A DNA stretch of 10,940 nt from positions 1 to 10,940 of the forward strand of contig URQP01000089.1 in assembly GCA_900550025.1 (NCBI GenBank), given 5' to 3'. The position numbers were made by a program, and so were the translations under genes. Below, one piece after another: positions 1 to 6,931 of the stretch. Origin of the DNA: an uncultured Porphyromonadaceae bacterium. Lineage in GTDB: Bacteria > Bacteroidota > Bacteroidia > Bacteroidales > Muribaculaceae. The notes under the pieces are model-generated. The model was not told the DNA's origin. It ran no database searches and saw only the letters and a list, made by a program, of their open reading frames with translations. The first letter of the stretch is position 1. Every line of letters begins with the position of its first letter.

Positions 1-51
1 ACGACCCCGAGATTACAAATCACGTGCTCTGGCCAACTGAGCTAAAGAGGC
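1..51 (-). tRNA. tRNA-Thr (TGT anticodon), 3' part cut off by window edge
   Basis: Read on the minus strand from position 51, the sequence gives an acceptor 5' strand GCCTCTT, T8-A9, a D arm with stem GCTC/GAGC, and an anticodon arm whose loop is TTTGTAA, so the anticodon is TGT (Thr). The variable and T arms and the CCA end lie beyond position 1. The anticodon stem has one T-T mismatch in its middle pair; the other four pairs are good. From memory of Bacteroides genomes, a tRNA cluster leading to tuf commonly follows the rpsU-xer-hpf block, which would fit this edge, but tuf is not visible. Confidence 0.93.
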
Positions 52-65
52 GTTTTTTCAACGTA

Positions 66-81
66 TTGCGCCGCTGCGCAA
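66..81 (-). other. Hairpin in the leader of the tRNA transcript
   Basis: A perfect 6-bp stem, TTGCGC (66-71) with GCGCAA (76-81), and a 4-nt loop. It lies between the predicted transcription start (about 90) and the tRNA 5' end (51), so it would form at the 5' end of the tRNA precursor. It may protect the precursor or guide 5' trimming; function is inferred only. Confidence 0.45.
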
Positions 82-96
82 GACTGAAAGCGACTG

Positions 97-126
97 CAAA
101 GTTAGGCATTTTTTTTTACATCCAAA
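97..126 (-). promoter_or_regulatory. Bacteroidota-type promoter for the tRNA-Thr transcript
   Basis: On the minus strand TAACTTTG (104 to 97) matches the Bacteroidota -7 consensus TAnnTTTG. A TTTG box (126 to 123) lies upstream with an 18-nt spacer that is very A-rich. This is slightly shorter than the usual 19-21 nt. The start of transcription would be near 90, about 40 nt before the mature tRNA end. Confidence 0.7.
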
Positions 127-238
127 ATATTTCGCATTTATTTTTCAAAAAAAGAATCATTTAGCTATCCTTAACGCCAGCGCAGGCCGCTCCGGCGCCG
201 CAAACCTACACCTTAATAAATAAGAACGCCCGCCCGAC

Positions 239-275
239 AAAACGGGCGGCAACCGAACCGGATGCCGCCCGTTTT
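239..275 (-). terminator. Intrinsic terminator of the rpsU-xer-hpf operon
   Basis: A perfect 12-bp inverted repeat: AAAACGGGCGGC (239-250) and its complement GCCGCCCGTTTT (264-275), with a 13-nt loop that can itself form a small CCG/CGG pair. It begins about 20 nt after the hpf stop codon. On the minus strand the second arm ends in TTTT and is followed by GTCGGGCGGG, so the U tract is short. The symmetrical A and T flanks would let it act in both directions. The arm 243-249 is also complementary to 230-236 (CCGCCCG), giving an alternative hairpin. Confidence 0.8.
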
Positions 276-296
276 CCACACAATCTACTGCGATTA

Positions 297-593
297 CTAT
301 TTCTTCTTATCCTTGATTTTCACCAACTGGCGGTCGAGCGCGTCGATTGCCAAATCGACTGCCTCCTCGAACGTGTCGGCGATTTTTGACGCGAACAAAT
401 CCTCACAATTAGGAACAGTCAACTTAATCGCAGCCTCCTTGTTCATAGAGGTCTCGGGTTTAACCACTTTCAGAGTTACGTCGAACGCGGCTATCGCCTC
501 GTTGCGGCGCGCCAATTTCTGCGCTTTCTTGTTGATGAATTCCTCCAACTTTGCAGTTGCATCGAAATGGATGGCTTTAATTTTCACTTCCAT
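297..593 (-). CDS. hpf: Hibernation promoting factor, short form (HPF/RaiA family)
   Basis: A 98-residue protein of the HPF/RaiA/YfiA family. These proteins bind the decoding region of the 30S subunit and inactivate ribosomes in stationary phase or starvation. The sequence shows the family's pattern: an amphipathic N-terminal strand (MEVKIKAIHFDAT), a Lys/Arg-rich helix (KKAQKLARRNE), alternating strands ending in AAIKLTVPN, then a helix with DTFEEAVDLAIDALDRQLVK and a basic KDKKK tail. At this length it is a short HPF and lacks the C-terminal dimerisation domain of long HPF. It starts one base after the stop of the recombinase gene and is the last gene of the operon. Its start is preceded by a strong Shine-Dalgarno sequence, unlike every other gene here. 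The stop codon is TAG. Family assignment is firm; the exact dimerisation behaviour is unknown. Confidence 0.92.
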   Translation of the reverse strand: MEVKIKAIHFDATAKLEEFINKKAQKLARRNEAIAAFDVTLKVVKPETSMNKEAAIKLTVPNCEDLFASKIADTFEEAVDLAIDALDRQLVKIKDKKK

Positions 594-594
594 G

Positions 595-1488
595 TTACCC
601 TCCTTTTTTTAATGCCCTTGGATGGGCGTGTTTGTAGTTTTGTTTCAGTTCTCTGTATGTGATATGAGTGTAGATTTGCGTAGTGGCAAGCGACTCATGT
701 CCCAACATTTCTTTAACACTGTTAAGATCCGCCCCATTGTTCAGCAACACCGAAGCGAACGAGTGGCGCAACGTGTGAGGCGACCGCTTGGCCGAAGTCA
801 CAGCAGACAGTGCCTCTGTCACCACCTTATATACAAGCGACGGATACAACGGATTGCCTTTTTTCGTCAGGAACAGCTCCGGACGCCAATTTTCCGGCAA
901 CTGTTCCCTCAGCGCCATATAAAGCCGCAAAAGGTTTTTCAATTCACCGCCGAAAGGCACCACTCTATCTTTATTACGCTTTCCGTGCACTTTTAGTTCA
1001 CAAGAAATCGTGTTTACGTCACTTTTTTTCAAAGAAATCAATTCCGCACGCCTTATCCCGGTCTCATAGAACATCGCGACAATCAGGCGGTCACGGACAG
1101 ACTCAAAATCGCCCTTGTCAAAATCCGAGTCGAGAACACAATCCATTCCGTTCTCTCTCACAAAAGAAGGCAGAGCCTGCGGAATCCTCGGCAACTGCAT
1201 ATCCGACACCGGGCTGCCGTCCACCGAGCCTTCCTTAAGAAGACAGCGGTAATACGCCCTGAGCGATTGGATTTTACGCCTTATCGTCCGTGCCGCATAG
1301 CCGGATTTCGACATATACAGCATCCACGAGCGCACATCGGCGACCGTAACAGAACAAGGGTCGAACTCTTTTTCACCACCGGTCAAAAAAGACGAAAACT
1401 GATGCAAATCGTTGGAATATGACAAAACGGTATGAGCCGAATAATTCAGCTCATACCGCAGATATTTCAAAAAACCATCGATTCCCAT
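595..1488 (-). CDS. xerC: Tyrosine recombinase, XerC/XerD type
   Basis: A protein of 297 residues from ATG at 1488. It has an N-terminal core-binding (SAM-like) domain at about 1-95 and a C-terminal catalytic domain at about 120-285. All active-site residues are visible: Arg146 (TGIRRAEL), Lys170 (HGKRNK), His238 and Arg241 (PHTLRHSF), His264 (LGHES) and the nucleophile Tyr273 (TTQIYTH). Xer proteins resolve chromosome dimers at dif in the cytoplasm. Length and position between rpsU and hpf indicate the housekeeping gene, not a phage integrase. XerC and XerD cannot be told apart here. A GTG at 1509 would add seven residues (MLRNTET), but the ATG start gives the usual N-terminus just before the first helix. 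The last codons form the Shine-Dalgarno sequence of hpf, and the stop is one base from the hpf ATG, which suggests coupled translation. Confidence 0.9.
   Translation of the reverse strand: MGIDGFLKYLRYELNYSAHTVLSYSNDLHQFSSFLTGGEKEFDPCSVTVADVRSWMLYMSKSGYAARTIRRKIQSLRAYYRCLLKEGSVDGSPVSDMQLPRIPQALPSFVRENGMDCVLDSDFDKGDFESVRDRLIVAMFYETGIRRAELISLKKSDVNTISCELKVHGKRNKDRVVPFGGELKNLLRLYMALREQLPENWRPELFLTKKGNPLYPSLVYKVVTEALSAVTSAKRSPHTLRHSFASVLLNNGADLNSVKEMLGHESLATTQIYTHITYRELKQNYKHAHPRALKKGG
599..605 (-). promoter_or_regulatory. Strong Shine-Dalgarno sequence of hpf
   Basis: On the minus strand AAGGAGG (605 to 599) lies 5 nt (GTAAC) before the hpf ATG. It is encoded within the last codons of the upstream recombinase gene, as part of its Lys-Gly-Gly end, and overlaps no other signal. 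No comparable motif precedes the rpsU, xer, GH43, anSME, sulfatase or GH97 starts. Confidence 0.85.
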
Positions 1489-1494
1489 AGTTTC

Positions 1495-1510
1495 CGTGTT
1501 TCTTAACACG
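1495..1510 (-). other. Hairpin just upstream of the recombinase start
   Basis: CGTGTT (1495-1500) and AACACG (1505-1510) form a perfect 6-bp stem with a 4-nt loop, ending 6 nt before the ATG at 1488. It contains the alternative GTG start at 1509. It could lower translation of the recombinase relative to rpsU or mark a processing site. There is no U tract, so it is not a standard terminator. Confidence 0.45.
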
Positions 1511-1536
1511 AAAATAGGAAAAGTTTTCCGTTATTC

Positions 1537-1544
1537 CAAATATA
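1537..1544 (-). promoter_or_regulatory. Possible internal -7 box for xer-hpf
   Basis: TATATTTG (1544 to 1537) matches the TAnnTTTG consensus in the 65-bp AT-rich gap between rpsU and the recombinase ATG. The expected upstream box is poor (TGGC at the right distance, inside rpsU), and the surrounding DNA is so AT-rich that a chance match is likely. If real, it would let the recombinase and hpf be expressed without rpsU. Confidence 0.25.
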
Positions 1545-1553
1545 TAATTAAAA

Positions 1554-1745
1554 TTATTCTTCAGCCATGCGCAATTTTTGCACATAGATGGCCTTCATCA
1601 TTTTCTTACGGTTTGTAACAGACGGTTTTTCAAACGCCTGACGCGCACGCAATTCTTTTACGACACCAGTCTTTTCAAATTTTCTTTTAAATTTCTTGAG
1701 AGCCTTTTCGATGTTTTCGCCCTCTTTTACTTGTACGATAATCAT
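1554..1745 (-). CDS. rpsU: Small ribosomal subunit protein bS21
   Basis: A 63-residue, strongly basic protein with the bS21 pattern: MIIVQVKEGENIEKALKKFKR-like start, the K-F-E-K-T-G segment, and R-x-R-x-x-F-E-K-P-S followed by R-K-K. bS21 sits on the 30S platform near the 3' end of 16S rRNA. In Bacteroidota, published work on Flavobacterium johnsoniae shows bS21 helps hide the anti-Shine-Dalgarno sequence. This is the first gene of the rpsU-xer-hpf operon. The start codon is preceded by an A-rich stretch with no Shine-Dalgarno sequence, and by a long structured leader. A tiny reading frame (1763-1786, seven codons, ATG 2 nt after GGAG) lies between leader and start; nothing proves it is translated. 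Confidence 0.96.
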   Translation of the reverse strand: MIIVQVKEGENIEKALKKFKRKFEKTGVVKELRARQAFEKPSVTNRKKMMKAIYVQKLRMAEE

Positions 1746-1790
1746 TTTTTATTCTTTGTTTTTTAATTGTTCATAATCTTTGGCATTTCT

Positions 1791-1930
1791 CCGCATAAAT
1801 CATCACCGCAAAGCCGCCATGCCAACGCAGCTTTGCAGGCAAGTGCAAGATTCAAAATCGCACCACTCCTTATGTATCCATCTATCTATCTGACAAATAA
1901 GAGTATCACTACCTCCTTCCGTTTATGCGG
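1791..1930 (-). promoter_or_regulatory. Structured rpsU leader RNA with four candidate helices
   Basis: Read on the minus strand, the leader folds by hand into four helices. P1: CCGCATAAA (1930 to 1922) with TTTATGCGG (1799 to 1791), 9 perfect pairs closing the structure at the predicted 5' end. P2: 1904-1897 with 1873-1865, 8 pairs and one bulged G. P3: 1863-1856 with 1852-1843, 8 pairs with a 2-nt bulge. P4: 1838-1830 with 1814-1806, 9 pairs including one G-U. The junction strand between P1 and P2 carries AAGGAGGT (1918 to 1911), complementary to the 3' tail of 16S rRNA. A second copy, AAGGAG (1871 to 1866), is buried in P2. P1 also covers part of GGAG at 1792-1789. A 45-nt A-rich linker then leads to rpsU. 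The fold is from the sequence; the role (feedback by bS21 or ribosomes) is inferred. The region does not match an RNA family I can name. Confidence 0.6.
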
Positions 1931-1933
1931 TTG

Positions 1934-1964
1934 CAAAGATACGCAACTTTTTTGTATCCGCAAT
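1934..1964 (-). promoter_or_regulatory. Bacteroidota-type promoter of rpsU
   Basis: On the minus strand ATTG (1964 to 1961) is followed, after exactly 19 nt, by TATCTTTG (1941 to 1934), a full match to the -7 consensus TAnnTTTG with near-ideal spacing. Transcription would begin around 1927-1930, right at the 5' strand of leader helix P1. A GTTGC/GCAAC inverted repeat (1930-1934, 1943-1947) flanks the -7 box. The spacer contains an A6 run. Confidence 0.8.
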
Positions 1965-1976
1965 GATTTTATTAAT

Positions 1977-2001
1977 CATATTTAAGACATATTTAAGACA
2001 T
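1977..2001. repeat. Tandem 11-bp repeat upstream of the rpsU promoter
   Basis: The unit CATATTTAAGA occurs twice head to tail (1977-1987 and 1988-1998) and starts a third time (CAT). It lies about 13 bp upstream of the -33 box of rpsU and 23 bp beyond the GH97 stop. It could be a protein-binding site or an AT-rich upstream promoter element, or simple slippage. A separate imperfect ATCT repeat (about 1877-1891) lies in the apical loop of leader helix P2. Confidence 0.6.
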
Positions 2002-2023
2002 CTTCAACAGGAATGGCATTCTC

Positions 2024-4138
<2,115 letters not shown>

Positions 4139-4152
4139 AATATAATCATTTT

Positions 4153-5715
4153 TTATTCACACAAATAATCCGGGACATCATACTGCTCTTGCAACCGCTT
4201 AAGTTCTTCCTTCAATTTCCCGGCAATGCCATCCGTTCCGGGCTGTCCGTAGATATTACGCAGCTCTTCCGGATCATCGGCAAGATTGAAAAGTTCCCAT
4301 TTGCCGTCTTTATAGAAATTAACCAGTTTATAATCGCCCATTTTAACTCCGTAATGAGCCCTTACGCTATGGAATCCCGGGAACTCATAATAATGGTAAT
4401 ATAACGACTTTCGCCAGTCCGCTGGCACAACACCTGTCTCTACAATTTCCTTGAACGACACTCCTTGCATGTCGGCCGGCACTTCTATCCCGCACATGTC
4501 GAGAAACGTAGGGGCGAAATCTATGTTCTGCGTCAGCGCGTCCACCCTTGTCCCGGGAGTGATATGCCCTTTCCAACTCATCACCATCGGCATACAGAAC
4601 GATTCCTCATATATGAACCGCTTGTCAAACCAACCGTGCTCGCCAAGATAGAACCCTTGGTCGGTCGTATAAACTACTATCGTATTCTCATCCAAACCTG
4701 TACGCTCCAAATAATCCAAAATCCTACCCACACTCTCGTCAACACTTGCTATAGTTGCCATATAATCCTGCAAATACCGCTGATATTTCCATTCCGCCAC
4801 TTCGTGCGGCGTGCGCTTACGGCTATAGTATTCATTATTACGGTCACGGTAAGCGTCGAAAAAACGTTTCTGTTCATCTTCGGTCATCGTCTGCAAAAAA
4901 GCATGCGGCCAAGGGTCATACAACAGAGTGTCGCTATCTATGCCTGTCACCATTTTCAAATCATGCCCCTCGTACATGTCTCGGTATATATTCATCTTCT
5001 GCAACCCTGCTGCATAGCGGGTGGAATAATCGTCGAAATATGTATCAGGCATCGGGAATTCCGTGTTTTCATAAAGATGATAATGCCGTTCAGCAGGCAC
5101 CCAATTGCGATGAGCCGCCTTGTGGTGCATCATCAGAAAAAACGGTTTCTTACTCTTTCCTTCACGGTTTTCCAGCCAATCCACACAATATTCAGTAATC
5201 AAGTCGGTAACATAGCCGTAATGCCTCGTAGTGTCCGTCTCTGTTATGAAATAAGGGTTGTAGTAATCGCCTTGGTCATTGAGAATCATCCAATAATCGA
5301 ATCCGGTAGGTTTCGACACTAAGTGCCATTTTCCTATTATCGCTGTTTCATAGCCGTTTGCCTGCAATATTTTCGGAAGAGTCTGTTGACTTCCGTCAAA
5401 TGCCTTATTGGAATTTTGCATAAATCCGTTTTTATGGCTATGCTTTCCCGTCAATATCGCCGCACGGCTCGGCCCGGAAATAGAATTGCAACAATAATTA
5501 TTATAGAACACCGCGCCTTCTTCTCCAATCCTGTCAATATTAGGGGTGGGAGCAATCTTTCCTATCGGATGTCCGTAGACACTCATTGCCTGACGGGCAT
5601 GGTCATCGCTCATAATGAAAATTATATTCGGTCTCTCCTTGTCCTGCGCTGCCATCCTTACGGCCAACAGACAAAACAAACCCATAATTAGACCTCTGGT
5701 TTTATTCATCATCAT
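4153..5715 (-). CDS. Secreted S-type sulfatase (formylglycine-dependent, family S1)
   Basis: A 520-residue type I sulfatase that would remove sulfate esters from a glycan in the periplasm. A Sec signal peptide covers 1-23 (ending MAAQ). The metal-binding Asp37-Asp38 (MSDDHA) and the signature Ser80-Gly-Pro-Ser-Arg84 followed by AAILTG are present. Ser80 is the residue converted to formylglycine, so this enzyme depends on anSME-type maturation. Further active-site blocks are GKWHL, HHKAAHR and TTDQGFYLGEHGWFDKRF, where Gln replaces the more common Asn after the metal Asp. The C-terminus (YYHYYEFPG to the DPEELRNIY segment) resembles the C-terminal domain of N-sulfoglucosamine-type sulfatases. 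The DQGFYLGEHGW style suggests subfamily S1_11 or a relative, but the substrate cannot be read from sequence. The start overlaps the end of the maturase gene by 14 bp, with three consecutive ATG codons (5715, 5712, 5709), any of which could be used. Confidence 0.93.
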   Translation of the reverse strand: MMMNKTRGLIMGLFCLLAVRMAAQDKERPNIIFIMSDDHARQAMSVYGHPIGKIAPTPNIDRIGEEGAVFYNNYCCNSISGPSRAAILTGKHSHKNGFMQNSNKAFDGSQQTLPKILQANGYETAIIGKWHLVSKPTGFDYWMILNDQGDYYNPYFITETDTTRHYGYVTDLITEYCVDWLENREGKSKKPFFLMMHHKAAHRNWVPAERHYHLYENTEFPMPDTYFDDYSTRYAAGLQKMNIYRDMYEGHDLKMVTGIDSDTLLYDPWPHAFLQTMTEDEQKRFFDAYRDRNNEYYSRKRTPHEVAEWKYQRYLQDYMATIASVDESVGRILDYLERTGLDENTIVVYTTDQGFYLGEHGWFDKRFIYEESFCMPMVMSWKGHITPGTRVDALTQNIDFAPTFLDMCGIEVPADMQGVSFKEIVETGVVPADWRKSLYYHYYEFPGFHSVRAHYGVKMGDYKLVNFYKDGKWELFNLADDPEELRNIYGQPGTDGIAGKLKEELKRLQEQYDVPDYLCE

Positions 5716-6925
5716 TTGTTTTTAATTCATCAATATGATTCATAATATTTGCCGCTTCACGACCGCTCAGGATTTCCGTCTTCATAAACTCCATATACGG
5801 TGCGGTATGTTTGAAAAACTCATAATACCCACGGCAAAGATAATTCAATCCATATTCGCCATCAACAGATACGGCAAAACGGTTTTTCGGACATTCCCCA
5901 TTACAAACAGAAAGGAATCTACACCGGCGGCATTGCCCTGTAAGCGTATCTTGCTTTGCCCTGCCAAAAACCGCCTGCCGGTCGCCATACATCATTTCAG
6001 TTACAGTATATTCTAATATATTGCCTATCTGGTATTCTGGAAACACAAAGTGGTCACAGGAATATACAGCACCATTTGCCTCCACAACTCCAGCATGTCC
6101 GCACGTTCGCGACATTGAACATAATCCAGGCTCAAAACCAGCCCAATTAGCGAGTACAGAATCAAAAAGCTGCACAAAACATTCGCCAACATCATACCTC
6201 ACCCAATCGTCAAATAAAGAACAAAGGAAGTATCCCCATCGCTCCGGTGATACCGACCAACTTGTCAAACTGGCTTCTCTACAATAAGGAGCGGCAAGGC
6301 GGCCAGTCCCGGCATCCACACGCTCCACAACTGGCGTGAACTGCAAATAACGACATCCTATTTCTTTGAAAAAATGATAAAATTCAAGCGGCATTTCCGC
6401 TGTCAAATTATTGACTACAGCCATAGCATTCCATTCCACATCATATTTCTCAAGCAAAGAAATGCCGTCCATCACCTTAGCAAAAGTCGGTCCGCCAGAT
6501 TTATCGCGCCGATAGGTGTCGTGCAATTCTTGCGGACCGTCAATCGATACTCCGACAAGCCAATTGTTTTCCTTGAAAAACCGGCACCAGCCAGCATCAA
6601 GCGAAGTGCCATTCGTCTGGAAACAATTATCAACATGCTTTCCTCCGGCATACTCTCTCTGCAATCTTATAACATCCTTATAAAAATTCAACGGCATCAA
6701 CGACGGTTCACCCCCATGCCAAGTGAAACACACATAATCAGAAGTCTGCGCTTCGATGTAGCTCTTAACAAACCGTTCCAAAGTGGAACGGCTCATAAAT
6801 CCGCCCATCCGCCCTCCATATAATCCTGATTTTTCAAGATAATAGCAGTAATGGCACGACAAATTGCATACCGCGCCAACTGGTTTCGCCATCATATATA
6901 ACGGACGAACGAACGGATTTTTCAT
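5702..6925 (-). CDS. Anaerobic sulfatase-maturating enzyme (radical SAM, SPASM)
   Basis: A 407-residue cytoplasmic radical SAM enzyme that oxidises the signature Ser (or Cys) of sulfatases to formylglycine without oxygen. The SAM-binding cluster motif is Cys20-x3-Cys24-x2-Cys27 (CNLSCHYCYY). TWHGGEPSL (68-76) is the usual GGEP motif. The SPASM region has all eight auxiliary-cluster cysteines, at 269, 275, 290, 332, 335, 341, 345 and 364. The spacing nearly equals that of the Clostridium perfringens enzyme as I recall it. Asp291, directly after Cys290 (YSCDHF), corresponds to its proposed catalytic base. No signal peptide. It starts 6 bp after the GH43 stop and overlaps the sulfatase start by 14 bp, so maturase and client are probably made together. 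Older databases call this family AslB/AtsB-like; I am confident of the anSME assignment. Confidence 0.95.
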   Translation of the reverse strand: MKNPFVRPLYMMAKPVGAVCNLSCHYCYYLEKSGLYGGRMGGFMSRSTLERFVKSYIEAQTSDYVCFTWHGGEPSLMPLNFYKDVIRLQREYAGGKHVDNCFQTNGTSLDAGWCRFFKENNWLVGVSIDGPQELHDTYRRDKSGGPTFAKVMDGISLLEKYDVEWNAMAVVNNLTAEMPLEFYHFFKEIGCRYLQFTPVVERVDAGTGRLAAPYCREASLTSWSVSPERWGYFLCSLFDDWVRYDVGECFVQLFDSVLANWAGFEPGLCSMSRTCGHAGVVEANGAVYSCDHFVFPEYQIGNILEYTVTEMMYGDRQAVFGRAKQDTLTGQCRRCRFLSVCNGECPKNRFAVSVDGEYGLNYLCRGYYEFFKHTAPYMEFMKTEILSGREAANIMNHIDELKTNDDE

Positions 6926-6931
6926 AACCTG

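Noticed and set aside
595..1509. Recombinase next to a tRNA gene as the integrase of a mobile element
   Set aside because: It is embedded between rpsU and hpf in a housekeeping operon, has Xer length, and no att repeats or cargo genes are visible.
1875..1892. ATCT repeats as a CRISPR or phase-variation tract
   Set aside because: Only about three imperfect 4-bp units, not within a coding frame, and no spacer structure.
4465..5322. Plus-strand frame of 285 codons opposite the sulfatase
   Set aside because: Antisense shadow with no domain signature; the sulfatase motifs on the other strand are unambiguous.
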